In this document: positions 1 to 10,916 of the stretch, piece after piece
Layout: each line of letters begins with the position of its first letter
How positions within the stretch are numbered: the first letter of the stretch is position 1
Assembly (NCBI GenBank): GCA_026874595.1
Contig: CM049312.1
Coordinates: 32,172,956-32,236,955 of the forward strand
Reading direction: 5' to 3'
Length of the DNA: 64,000 bases
From: Sipunculus nudus
Taxonomy: Eukaryota; Annelida; Sipuncula; Golfingiida; Sipunculidae
Made by a program: the position numbers and the translations under genes
The notes under the pieces: model-generated
Told to the model about the DNA's origin: nothing
Databases searched by the model: none
The model's input: only the letters and a program-made list of their open reading frames with translations

Positions 1-716
1 GTTAATGACCCCGTGGAGCTGTCCCTGTTAAAACCCATAACACATCCGCCTGACATCGCGTTCGTATACTGTTTCCCGTAATAACTAGCCAATCTTGGAT
101 ACATGGGGTAGGGATAATGTTGCAAACACATTGCAGGAAACATACCATTGGAGAATTTACGTATAAAATATTGTCAGCTCCATAGCTTATAACAAACACC
201 AGAACGTAGTTGATGTTTACCGGTTTAAACACAAGAATGCATTATAATCATGCATTGATGGTATGTCTACATAGGGCAACATTTTGGAAAGATAGAGAAA
301 GTTAGTAAACTCAGCAATATTTTCAAACGTTAGCAGTAAGGTTTTCAAAAAAAAAGTTAAAAGGTTAAAGAATCCATTATCCAAACTTGGTTCAAGCAAC
401 ACCATGTATCTAACGGGTAGGCGATATAAGAAGCACTGAATGTCCCTCCTTCTCTAGTTAATATTATCACTAATAAAACAGGTATGGTTACCACGTACCT
501 TCTGCTTAGCCACATGTTATGTGGTCGATTTCCTGTTACTTTGTAAAATGGCCAATGTATTTGGCGAAGAAAGTGCAAATCTTACACGTGTTTTCTTTGT
601 GCGTGGTGTTTGCATACGAGTTTCCGTTGTCCCGTGAAAAAAAATATGAGTAAATGTTAGTAATGAATGAAAAAAAAATGATGAGAAATGTGCAATCTCA
701 CGAATGCAGGCCTCGG
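1..716. other. Unassigned AT-rich DNA
   Basis: I see no supported gene, RNA or repeat structure here. The short open frames on the minus strand have no recognisable motif and no coding character. Confidence 0.5.
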
Positions 717-1075
717 CCATGTGGGCGGTCCTTGATGTGAGTTACCCCTCAACCCATGTTTTCATTCACTTTTAACCCCATATTCCCAGGATCATTGGTG
801 CATATGTTCCCCAACAAGTGATTGCATTTACTTATTCGGCCCATATACCTATGTTCAAACGGGCCTTTGTGACCTCACATTTGTGAATATTCCACTAATA
901 CCTTCCTGGAACCGGATCATGAGCTGAACCCACATCAAAATCTAATCGATTCTTCATTGGCCCATTCCCAAGGTGCCCTGAAAATATCACGGGATTCCGA
1001 TCGTGATTGCGTGGGTTATGTTGTGAACAAACACATGAACGGGAAATGAACGCATATAACCTGTTGGCGGAGGTA
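717..1075 (+). repeat. Dispersed repeat family A, copy 1 (GGCGGAGGTAA-ending)
   Basis: The sequence aligns by eye with copies at 9930-10160 (minus), 36545-36745 and 56196-56565. Shared landmarks, in order, are GTGGGCGGTCCTT, CATTTGTGAATAT, CCGGATCATGA, a CATCAAAATCTAATCGATTCTT-like block, TTGTGAACAAACACA and the end GGCGGAGGTAAT. This copy and the 56.2-kb copy are the longest and share the same left start. Similar GGCGGAGGTAA-ending repeats occur widely in animal genomes. The superfamily is not clear from this sequence, and no coding capacity is visible. Confidence 0.7.
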
Positions 1076-1949
1076 ATAATCAATTGCACTAGGTAGCCCT
1101 TCAGTATAATTAGAATTATGACATATTTCTGCGTTTTTTCGTTGAGGTTGGATGTGTGTAGGATTACACGCCCACAAACTCTAAGAGTTTGTTGTATGTT
1201 GTGTATTGTGTATGGATAAAGTGTCACTGCCATGTGGGCTATCGGGTTTGCCGCTGTAGCTCACGTGACTTGAGTAAAACTTTTTTAAAGTGAATGCTGA
1301 ATGATTATCTGACAAAACCTTTCCGACATTAATATATTATCAGAATTCAGTAGCTTACAGTCCGTTCATGTGTTGTGATGTGCTACATTCCAGACAGGTA
1401 TGATTCTGTGAGTCATAGTAAGTGCGAAGTGAAAGTACATACAAATACATGAATATTATATGCTCATAAAATACCAATGGCACCCGGAATTTGTAGTTGG
1501 GAAAAACAAGTGAAACCTTATATAATTCAGCATGACCCTTGCTTGCTGAATAAATGTGTTGGGGGACAATCCAAAGGAATACCGACACTACACAACCCCC
1601 CCCCCCCCCCCCGCTAACCGTCCTGAAATAAAAGCATCCGCGCAATTCTACGGACAGCCCTTCCCCTTATGACACCCAAAAAATCCCTCTCTCAGAAAAG
1701 CATAATTTTCGCTCCCACCCTAAATTGTAGATTATATTTACTGTCATTATAAATTATGAAACATGATGTACATTTTTATGTAAACTGTATAGAGTTGGGT
1801 GCCATAACATCAATAATATTTCAATGTCCGATCTAACTGGCGCTTCAAACAAGTAAATCAGGGATAGAAATTCAATTAAAAGCATCGTTAATCCGTGCCT
1901 TTCTTCCTTTACCGAATATTAACTTAACTAGCGAATACTAGAAGCCTAC
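1076..1949. other. Unassigned stretch with a poly-C tract
   Basis: I see no gene. It contains an uninterrupted run of 17 C at 1596-1612. Open frames reading across it (runs of Gly on the minus strand) are low-complexity artefacts. Confidence 0.5.
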
Positions 1950-2190
1950 CACGCAGATCTGAGCGACTATGGGGGTTCGACTTCGGAGTGTACGACCTTG
2001 TGAATAAGGACAGGTAAAAAAAAATATCAATAAGTCTTATAATATTGGAGACCTGTAGCAAACAGAAAATGGCATAAGAAGAAAAAATGAAATCGATGGT
2101 TTTATACTCGAGGGACAAAGTATTTACTAGCATATCAATTAAGAATTAAACCCCATCAAGCCTCCTCGTGCTATGGGGGGGGGGGGGGGA
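1950..2190 (+). repeat. Dispersed repeat family B, copy 1
   Basis: The first 80-90 bp (ATCTGAGCGACTATGGGGG, then GTGTACGACCTTG and an A-rich GGTAAAAAAAAA) matches 52310-52395 on the same strand. The far end (CATCAAGCCTCCTCGTGCTATGGG) resembles the far end of that copy (TTCAAGCCTCTTTTTGTACGGG). No coding potential is seen. Confidence 0.5.
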
Positions 2191-2213
2191 CGGGGGGGGG
2201 GGGGGGGGGGGGG
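2175..2213. repeat. Poly-G tract (15 G, AC, 22 G)
   Basis: Two guanine runs are separated only by AC, at 2175-2189 and 2192-2213. This is one of the longest G tracts in the window and could form a G-quadruplex. It lies directly after repeat family B. Confidence 0.95.
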
Positions 2214-3174
2214 CTTAAATAATGAGTCATATAGTGTCAAAATTCCGATTTTGAATTTGACTGCCTTTAGAAAAAACCCTATAAAATCAACATGTAGTTG
2301 GTAAATTTTGTCTCTACCCATCAATTTAGAAAAGGCGAGAGAATCGAGCTCGCTCAATATTTTTGCTTCTAGAAAACATATTTTATTTTCTGCGGTTTGG
2401 ATTTGAAACCTTAATTGTTATTCGGCACAGCCTGTCTATTCTTAGTGCACATGCTGGACCAACCGTATGAATTATAACGTATGTCATGACATGTATGGCG
2501 ACACAGTTTAAAATACGTCATTGTGTCCCGTGAGTAATAATTTAATGTATTATAATGAATAATGAACTAGTCATCTCTTTGGCTTTGTATTTGTTCAATT
2601 TTTGGTCATAATCGGCACATCAACTTCTCCAGCTTTCTACGTATTATTTGTTGCGTTAGTTTGGAAATTTTTCCTGGAAAACTATCTGATGTATCAAACT
2701 ACGCAGTGGCACAAAGGTCAAGCCATTGTGAGTTTTTTTGTCCCCCCCCCCCATTGAGCCTATTTAAAATAGAGGGCGTTCCGATGTTTGAAATTCTTGA
2801 TGCCAAAGGTTACCATTGAATCATTATAAGCAATGTGAAGTCACTGCCGCATTATAGCCAAACCGCAGTGAGGGATTTAGTATAACAAGAGGTAAGCTTG
2901 CTTCAACAACATTGCTGCAACTTTCCTTGAAACATGACTCTATGATGCGTTTCGGCTAAGCTGTGTCTATGCATACGTCCATGAACAAAAAAATGTGATA
3001 CCATGTGCTAGTATACGTGTTTAATGTTTATGTGTGAAAATATGCGTGTAAAAAATGTGTGTATATTCATAATTTGGCATAGGTATATATACTTGCACAT
3101 TGGATATAGTAGGTCTTCCCTCAAAAGAAGCTTGAGTGATCGTTTCAACGGGAATCCCTGAGTTCACACAGAAC
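2214..3174. other. Unassigned AT-rich DNA
   Basis: Nothing recognisable is seen apart from a short C run near 2743-2752. Confidence 0.5.
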
Positions 3175-3197
3175 ATATATATATATATATATATATA
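3175..3197. repeat. (AT)n microsatellite
   Basis: A pure alternating AT run of 23 bp. Confidence 0.95.
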
Positions 3198-3469
3198 CAG
3201 ATAATTCGCACATAAACGTTGCGGACACATGGCCGAGAAAACAGGCCGAGTCCATCTCGAGTAAAAGTTCTGCCATATGCTAAATTTTGAAACTACTAAG
3301 TATTGAAAAAAACCCACTAGGCCTATATATGTCACAAGCTGTAGATCTGCATCGGGAGTTAAATGTAATTAAACAATCAAGTTAAAAGTATTTGTAAACT
3401 TACTTAGAAATACTTATGCTTTTCTCAAAATTTCAATTTCAATTTGTTTTAATTAAGAGATTTGTATTG

Positions 3470-3600
3470 GACTTTGAATGAAACTCAGGTTTCAGATGAA
3501 GATAGACTTGGACTCGAACCTCAATGATTCGGACTGGGGCTCTGAATCGTGTGGATTGGACTCGGTCTTGTACTTTGACGCTGTGGACTAAACTAAATCA
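3470..3600 (+). repeat. Degenerate GACTCG-type hexamer repeat, copy 1
   Basis: Irregular repetition of GGACTCG/GGACTTG/GGACTGG words (GACTTGGACTCGAACC, TTCGGACTGGGG, TTGGACTCGGTC). The same style recurs at 8430-8550, so this is a shared degenerate simple repeat and not coding sequence. Confidence 0.6.
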
Positions 3601-5085
3601 ATGGTGTCTATTCGCATGTACTTGAACTATAGGTGTCATATCGGGTAGAATATTTGTGACGAATTTTGCGAGAGCATGTTCATTTTGATATAATGTGAAA
3701 ACTGGCCACTCGTGGTTATATGAGCGATAACCCTAGATCCGGCTAATGAATAAAAACAACTTTTTTTTTTACCCGACCACGTGCCCGACCGAAATAGACG
3801 ACCGAAATAGGAAAACACACACTTCAAATCTGACAAGTGTGGTGTCGGTTTTATCGGTCTCCCTCTTAAAATAACCTTCACAGCGAACAGTGTACCTCTT
3901 AGTCCGACACATAAAATTATCTGTTCTTCACGTGTTACTTTTTATAAGCGAACAAGTATCAATTTTATCGGTATTATCAGGTTGCTTATAATTGGTCTCG
4001 CCTTGATACATTTACGTTAAAAGAAATCACTACGTGCATAAATAATACATTTTAATTGATAAAATGATCATTGAAAATTGAATACACTTTGCGATATTGA
4101 CGTCATTCCAAGATTTGTTGCATATTTTTGTATTCTCGCTACAAGGTGATATATCTTGTAACGACCCTTTAAAAGAAAAGTTTAACATGTAAAAGAGAAA
4201 TCAGTCTAAGTTATTTTGCCAGGTCTGTGGAGCAATAATTGTTTTGATGTATCCTTCACATGCACATTGTAGCTTTACACACAGGGGCAAACTAGACGCA
4301 ATTTGAATGGGCGTTTCTGTTGCCATATACAATCATTTAGATTTCTGACGACTCTAATACGTGTGACAGTCTCATACATAACTAATTATCCTAATTTCAA
4401 GATATTTAAGCGTCTGGTTGACTAGCCGACCGGGTTCTATTAAACTGAATGATTTCTTTACAGTATTCTGACAGTTGGAACCGCATTGTCAAATGTTAGC
4501 TGCAAAACCACAAAGAATATACATTGACCGTATACGTGTACTGTGTACACAAGATCATCAGAAATACCATGGATAATTCTGACAATAAAGATATACTCGC
4601 ATAACAATTCCTGGTACTTAGAGAACATTTATTTTCAAGTTGGTAACTTGAGCAAACTTAGTATACTATAGGTATTTACGTATAGGGATTATACACATTT
4701 ATCAAACGCACATGTTTACAAAAAGCATGCCTTACAGATTGATAAATTGTTACTATTCCTTGCTCAAAACATTGCTGAAAAAAAAATGAATGTCAAGAGA
4801 ACAGTTCCCAAAATAAATAGGTTGAAATTTACCCCAGCGTATTGCCACCACAATTTTTTTCTGAGAACTCATGAAACAAGGTTAAGTCCGGATTAAAAGT
4901 TTTTCAGATGAAATTATGGCCATGACATGCACATTTTTTTAGTATATCCTTTTATCACCATGTGTGTAGTCTCAATATTCAGTAGCCAATATATTTGCAG
5001 ACTCTAAAACGTGTTTATCTATATATCAGTATATTAATATGGTGGCAACAACCGCATCCATTTTTTTAATACAGGCCTAACTAAA
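3601..5085. other. Unassigned AT-rich DNA
   Basis: No gene or structured repeat was recognised. A perfect CRE octamer TGACGTCA lies at 4098-4105, isolated from any visible gene. Confidence 0.45.
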
Positions 5086-5099
5086 TATGTACATTTGTA

Positions 5100-5305
5100 G
5101 AATTCGATTTCGGATTCGAACTACGAGACAGGGATGTAGCAAATCTTCTCCATTCCTGGGCCATAACACCGACGAATCCATGTAAAAAAAGGCGCATTCG
5201 TTTAAGATGGAACACATCTGTTGGACACAGCCCTGCCATTAGGCCTGCATGGCGCTCACCTAAGCCGATTGAGGGCTTACCATGAAATATCTCAATGCTC
5301 CTCAA
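5100..5305 (-). mobile_element. SINE family C, copy 1 (5'-truncated body)
   Basis: Read on the minus strand, this matches the body of the copies at 9385-9645 and 45003-45232. Shared landmarks are a GAGATWTTTCAYGGT block, CAGGCTTAAT-like, GGCTGTGTCCAACAG, an AATGCGCCTTT block, and GGTGTTATGGCCCAG. The tRNA-like head seen in the other two copies is missing here, as expected for a 5'-truncated retroposed copy. Confidence 0.6.
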
Positions 5306-5368
5306 CTAATATTATAACTTGCCAGCTTAATGTGCCCCTACACCGTAGAAGCCGGTCTCGAACAGATG

Positions 5369-5452
5369 CTATCATTCCCTCATATTTTGGATCATAAAAT
5401 GTTGATCACTTTCATTCCCTAAATTAGCGGATCATAAAATGTCGATCATATT
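5369..5452. repeat. Two-copy short tandem duplication (about 41 bp)
   Basis: The block TCATTCCCT...GGATCATAAAATG(T)TGATCA occurs twice in a row. The copies start near 5371 and 5412 and have a few substitutions. Confidence 0.75.
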
Positions 5453-5459
5453 TTTAATA

Positions 5460-7248
5460 AGAGTGAAGGAATTTGTATGTCAGGCCCATATCACTTCCTT
5501 AAATTTAATCATCTATTTTTTTATATAGATTTATGTATTTTTTATAACCTTTTTCTTGATAGTCGGGGATGGTTGTTTAATGAACTTTTTAAGTGCTGAT
5601 AACAAGTGGCACAACACGTTGCAAATCGTTGCAAAGCGTTACAAATATACTCTAAACACAAAATGTTGAAGATCTTTCCACTTTATCCACACATCTCTAA
5701 AACATAGCCCCGCCAAAATATGAAGCTATATGTATTGCTCAGGTGTAGTTGTATACTATCACATCAAGTATTAAAGTAGACCGCGCTTTTTATATAAAAT
5801 TCCCAAGTGTGTTACATGTTAATTTATTAATATGACGGATCGCTGCAGCCTGCATCAAGCAGCAACTACAAACACAGCGTCAGGTCCATTTATATCATTC
5901 ATGAAGATAATAATGAATCACCCGTCATTGCTTGGCAGAATTATTGCTTTTACTAAATAATGTTTTATGTTTCCCTGTTCAACCGAGAGCATTCATGTAT
6001 TATTGAAATCCAATTGACCACCAAAAATATATAGAGTGAACTTACTTTGAACAACCAATACTTTTTCTTTCGTTTTGATATTGTACAATTAACGTTAGCA
6101 CTACGCTCTTCTGTGGCCACGCATCGGGCCCGTATTTGGCCTGGAAGAGCCGGGAAAGATGCCAAGTGTGTCCCAAGGGGGTCATTTCCCTGATTTTCCA
6201 TAAATTCTGAGAATATTTTAAGCTATTTGGGAAGTTTTTGGTGTCTATCGCAGCGCCATCTATAAGAAATTACGCCAGTTTGTATCCAGCTATCCAGGGG
6301 GAGGACTCGGACCATGTAAACCCCGACGTACATAGCCGAAATCGAGCCGACCTGTCCCGAGTATTCTAGTATTATGTTAGTTGGAATAATCATATGACAA
6401 ATCACGTTGATATGTCAATGAAAGTGTGATTGTATTATGGAAAACTTTATTTTTTACCGATACCGATCCTTAAAAAAAATACCACCTTTGACACTGATCC
6501 TTCTGATGACAGTTAGCTGTATGATGTTGCATGAGACATCAACCCTCATCCTTAGAGTTGGTACTACTTATAATAAATATATAATATCTTCTAGACAACT
6601 GGATAAAGAATTTAATTTCAAGCTAATCTTATGACACTTGTTCACTTTTGCCAATGGCGATGAAATTACTCTTATTTTTTCCGTAAACTTGAAACACTAA
6701 ATGTATTGAGATACGCAGGCTGTTCTTTTTGTTTACATCCACGTGTTTTCAACATTCGGGGGGCCCTCCAGACACAAGTCACGCAGACAAAGTAGAGTAT
6801 GCGACGTTTCACATATGCAACCAAACCCCTTAGGTTTTCCATGTTTTTTTTTTTTTGTCAACATTGCCGAAATATACCGTGTTTATTCACGCCTTATAGA
6901 TATAAACATACATTCATACATTCGTCCCAGAGGCGTTTTAAGAACATCTCCTAGCAGTAATGACCTACAGGTACTTAATATGTACATAGTTAGCGAGGAA
7001 TCACATATATCCAACAGATAAAGCAGGTGAATAGCCCGCTTTAAACAGATTTTAGAGAGAAAATATTATAAAGACTAGAACACTTATATGATAATCTCAG
7101 GGTTGTAAGATCAGGGAAAATACTACTGACATTGACATATTTAGTACGCTTTTATAAGATTCACGTGATGTGTGGAGGAAGGATATTGAAACCCGCAAGG
7201 AAATGAAACTTCCAAGCAGTGTCTCGATAAGCTAAGCCGTCACATACG
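5460..7248. other. Mostly unassigned AT-rich DNA
   Basis: No gene was recognised. Around 6715-6790 there is a short stretch (CAGGCTGTT...TTTGTTTA...ACGTG...GGGGCCC) resembling the start of repeat family D at 11785. The rest shows nothing I can name. Confidence 0.4.
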
Positions 7249-7251
7249 TTA

Positions 7252-7479
7252 GGCCCGTTTTCCATGTACGCTTTTCATCGCGCTTGCATTCAACGCGATG
7301 AGAAATAGTCGATTCCTGTTCGACTTTTCTGCTCGCTTTTTGCTCAGTACAGAAAAGAAAGTAAACCGTACCCCCGGATTCAGCGAGCAGAAAAGTGCAC
7401 ATTGAAAATATATTCAGCGCGGTTTTCAGCTTGTCGATTTCAAGCGCGATGAAATTTCAGCGTACAAGGAAAACCGGCC
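7252..7479. mobile_element. PIF/Harbinger-like MITE with TTA target duplication
   Basis: A 228-bp element bounded by inverted repeats of about 35-40 bp. The left end begins GGCCCGTTTTCCATGTACGC. The reverse-complemented right end begins GGCCGGTTTTCCTTGTACGC. After a small indel both continue into TTTCATCGCGCTTG. The trinucleotide TTA flanks both ends (7249-7251 and 7480-7482). A 3-bp TWA duplication with GG-starting ends is the hallmark of PIF/Harbinger elements. Internal inverted words (CTTTTCTGCTCGCT and AGCGAGCAGAAAAG) mean most of the element could fold as one long hairpin. It has no coding capacity, so it is non-autonomous. Confidence 0.85.
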
Positions 7480-7734
7480 TTACACGAGATAGGGTCATGT
7501 ATACGCACTAGTTATTGGCTGTTTATAAAAACGAATGGAGCTACCGCTGTGCTTTCTCGTAATAGTAAAACGTGCGTTCTTAATTATTTTGTTACGGTGA
7601 GGAGCAATTAACTTGTATATACAAAAAAATGGGACATCAGATCTCTTTGGTTTGATAACACCGGTTCTGGCATAGGGTAAAGATTTTGGCACCAATGAAA
7701 GTGGGTGTCCTGGTGAGGGGACGAGCGAGAGCGG

Positions 7735-7945
7735 GTGTTCATGTATACAATTTGGAACTGGAGGCACAAAGCCCTCATTTGGTGTAATCACACTTCTTTG
7801 CTCTGTGTCCACCCTGGTGGTCGAACCAAGAGAAACTTGCCATATAAAGCAGCGGTTACAAAAAAGAGGTCAGATACGAATGCAGTTTATAATCGCTGCG
7901 TGAGGACAGTGATGCGCAGACGGATACATGAAATCTCTCAATCTG
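7735..7945. repeat. Dispersed repeat family E, copy 1
   Basis: This aligns with 62865-63040 through TTTGCTCTSTG, CCTGGTRGT, a SAACCMRAAGAA-like block, CTTGCYATA, and the best block, TATAAYCGCTGCGTGAGGA. The minus strand carries a GGTTCGACCACC word resembling a pol III B box, so a SINE is possible. The second copy lacks that word, so the class is open. Confidence 0.5.
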
Positions 7946-8400
7946 TGTATAATCAGGTAATGGGAAAGGGAAGTTAGTTTGGGAAGCGTTTGAGGGATCA
8001 GGCCGTGAAAAAAAATCACGCCTGTGCCCACATACCATCTGACACTATATTTACTAATGCTCCCTCTCATAATGGCTGCCTTTCTCCATCCTATAATTTC
8101 TAAACCCTGTGTTTACTTGCACTCTTTCTCTACGTTATCCTGATGAATCAAACGCACGCTAACAATATGCAGGCGTGTATCTGTGTAAAGATGTTTGAAT
8201 GTACTGAGGATGGCACTGATCCTAAAAGAATAGTTTTAAATTATTCTTCTAGTAAGGAGTGTCAGTTTTCCCACGGAGCCTGCACCAATTGTCTCACCAA
8301 TCTGCTATCACTAACTGTACCTATGAAATAAAAAAAAATATACTAGAATATTTTTTTTAAGATGTACCTTGGCGAAAGTGTGCCAACACCATAATTACTC
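7946..8400. other. Unassigned DNA
   Basis: No recognisable gene is present. A 62-codon plus frame (8143-8331) contains several cysteines but has no splice context or motif I can name. Confidence 0.4.
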
Positions 8401-8429
8401 CACGTGTTTATTTGTAGGCCTTTCCCGAC

Positions 8430-8550
8430 TCGAAGTGGGTAAATAAAGATTCGAACCTAAGGGACTCGGACTTTGACTCGGACTCTAGTGGCCTGGATTC
8501 GGAATTGCGCTACGGCTCAGATTGTGTGGACTCGACTACAGCGCTGCGTC
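8430..8550 (+). repeat. Degenerate GACTCG-type hexamer repeat, copy 2
   Basis: Repeated GGACTCGGAC, TTTGACTCGGACTC and GTGTGGACTCGACT words, matching the style of 3470-3600 in the same orientation. Confidence 0.6.
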
Positions 8551-9384
8551 TTATATATATCCTTAATTTAGCATTATAGGTTTAGCAAAGTGGATGGAGA
8601 TGACTTAACTGGGAGGTGGCCCCTATTATGGTAATATAATAGCTGTTTAGGTATTTTCCGTTTTATCAGTGTGCTTTTTGTACATATGAATACATAAGAT
8701 TGTTGTTATTATAAAAAAAAGTGCAGCTCGCTGACTCTACATTATGATGCTAATAGCGTTATAAACTTGATTAGATCTCTATCATGATTAATGTAAAAGG
8801 GAAATGATTTAGCTAATTACCTATGGGTCATGATATTCAGTTTCAGCATCAGACGTATTACCTATGTTTATATTGTATAAACAGACAAATTGTAAGTGAC
8901 CCATGGGTCCTGAATCTTTGCTGAACTGGACATGTAGACATATTGTATACATCAACAAAAACCGAGCCACGGAAATGTCACTAATCCATCACTCACAGCA
9001 TGTTCACTAAATATGCCATCCTATTACGGTACTGAGTTCTGCCTCGTTACGGTGAAATGATCGACTGCCATAATACTTTACGATATCACATTCAAGTATA
9101 CCAATAAAGAAATAATACGTGATACCACTATTATGGGTAGGGGTTGGTTGATTGCTTTATCCACCAATCAGTATTATGTTCCCATTGTTGTTGATTGGTT
9201 AATGAGTTGGTTGGTTGCTTTGGCTAGAAAGGTTTTCAACAAACGTTTTTCCCCCTATTTTTGTTGTTGTTGGAGGTAACCGCTTCCAATTTTAAAGCTA
9301 GCTTAACTCTAACTATATTTACATCTGCAGAATTTCTTCTGTTTCGGACTAGGCTACAGGGCAGTATAACACGCTTGCCGCATT
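8551..9384. other. Unassigned DNA with small end-fragments
   Basis: Two short pieces (ACCTATGGGTCATGATATTCAG near 8820 and GTGACCCATGGGTCCTGAA near 8899) resemble the left end of repeat family F (see 32141-33539) and may be solo end fragments. A patch of TTGGTTGATTGC words lies at 9140-9230. No gene is seen. Confidence 0.4.
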
Positions 9385-9645
9385 TTATATCCTACTGGCA
9401 ACCAGGCCTCTGCACTTGGTGTGTAATCTTCCCTATTGCTGGCTCATACCACCGAGGAACCCCTGAAAGGCGCACTCGATTGTGAGTGAAGCACAGCCGT
9501 TTGGGCACAGCTTCCAATGATTAAGCCTGCCGAGCGCCCAACCTGGGTGGGGACCGACCGTGAAAAGTCTCAGCGCCTCGGCTGAGATTCGAACTCATGA
9601 TAACCCGGGTTTTGGGTCCTGTGCTCTGCTTCTGAGCTTCAGAAA
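9385..9645 (-). mobile_element. SINE family C, copy 2, with tRNA-like head
   Basis: Read on the minus strand, the head carries an A-box-like AGCTCAGAAGCAGAGC and a B-box-like GAGTTCGAATCTC, with tRNA-like spacing. The body then begins CTTTTCACGGTCGGTCCCCA and continues through CAGGCTTAATCATTGG and GAGTGCGCCTTTCAGGGG. The same order is seen at 45003-45232 and, without the head, at 5100-5305. This is a pol III-type retroposon, and no intact tRNA gene is implied. Confidence 0.75.
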
Positions 9646-9929
9646 TCGCGGCTTTTAGTGCAGATGTTGATGCCATTTTGAGAAGGGTTACTGTGATACA
9701 AGAGGAGACGAATTCTATCAAGTGTAGGATACGGCAATTTGTTAAACCCGGCCTAGGAGCATGCAGAGGAATTCATTGGTATGGGGGCTGCCCTTTTTTT
9801 CTAGAGCAGATCATACTGTGATCCAGCCATGGAAAACGTGAGCCCGTGCACAAAATTTCTGTTAAAACTCAAGGATGTTTGATTAGAAGCCTGACGGAGT
9901 TATATGTGATAGGTCAGATTAAATGTCTA

Positions 9930-10160
9930 GTTGCCTTCGCCAGGGGGGTATGCGTTTATTCCCGTTCGTGTGTGTCTGCGTGTACGTGTGTGTCTATTCA
10001 CAACATATCTGACGTATAATCAAGAATGGAATCTCATGAAATTTTCAGGACATTCCGAGAATAAACTTAGGAAGAATCGGTTAAATTTTGGTGTGGATCC
10101 GCTTCATTACCCGGGTACAGGACGGACAATTCACAAATGTTCAGTCACTTATGCAACAAA
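9930..10160 (-). repeat. Dispersed repeat family A, copy 2
   Basis: Read on the minus strand, it runs CATTTGTGAATTG, AAGCGGATCCACACCAAAAT, GATTCTTC, TGTTGTGAATAGACACACA and ends CCCCTGGCGAAGGCAAC. It corresponds to the right part of copy 1 at 717-1075. Confidence 0.7.
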
Positions 10161-10865
10161 TGAATAAAGGAATATGGACAGAACTGGTGAAAGTAAACTT
10201 AGGTATGGGGAACTCTGCACGAATGAACCTTGGAGTATGCGCCAAATGAGATACTGCAAACACTTTTTTTGAGGAGCATCCCACACTGAAGACCACCCAC
10301 ACGTCGGAGACCTGCATTCCTGAGAATGCATATTTCTAGTTTTTGACTAGAGTCTAACTGTCTGAGTACACCGTCTGTGTATGCATTATCCAGGATCTTT
10401 CCCCCAAATCTGTCTGGATGTCAAAATGATACTTTAGCCGTATCAACCGCGGACAACAAGAAACTTCCTGAGCCAGCCGTGCTTAAAAAATCATTTCCCG
10501 GATATACAGAAGTCATGTCCAAGAGTTCAGTCAAATTCTTCATAGATATCTATATTTATACTTATTAAACTGATCACAGATCTTTGATTTAAATACCATA
10601 TATATCAGTATGCACCTTTTCATACGTTGGTTATTAATCTTCACAAGTCGCTTATGTGTATATATGTACACAAACATATCGAGAAAAATTTTACAAAGTG
10701 AAGTGCAAGTTTTATATTTTATCATACTTAGAACGTGCTGTGTAAAATGAAAGTACTTAATTCCCCTTCAAGAAAAGCGTTTTTTTTTTCATTACGAAAA
10801 GTATAAATATGTATCTTTATACTCTCTACCCGCTCAAATAAATACACATCCGATTTAATATATAA

Positions 10866-10869
<4 letters not shown>
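10161..10869. other. Unassigned AT-rich DNA
   Basis: I see nothing recognisable. Confidence 0.45.

Positions 10870-10913
<44 letters not shown>
10870..10913. repeat. (TG)n microsatellite
   Basis: About 21 uninterrupted TG units. Reading frames across it give runs of CVCV or HTHT and are not genes. Confidence 0.97.
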
Positions 10914-10916
<3 letters not shown>

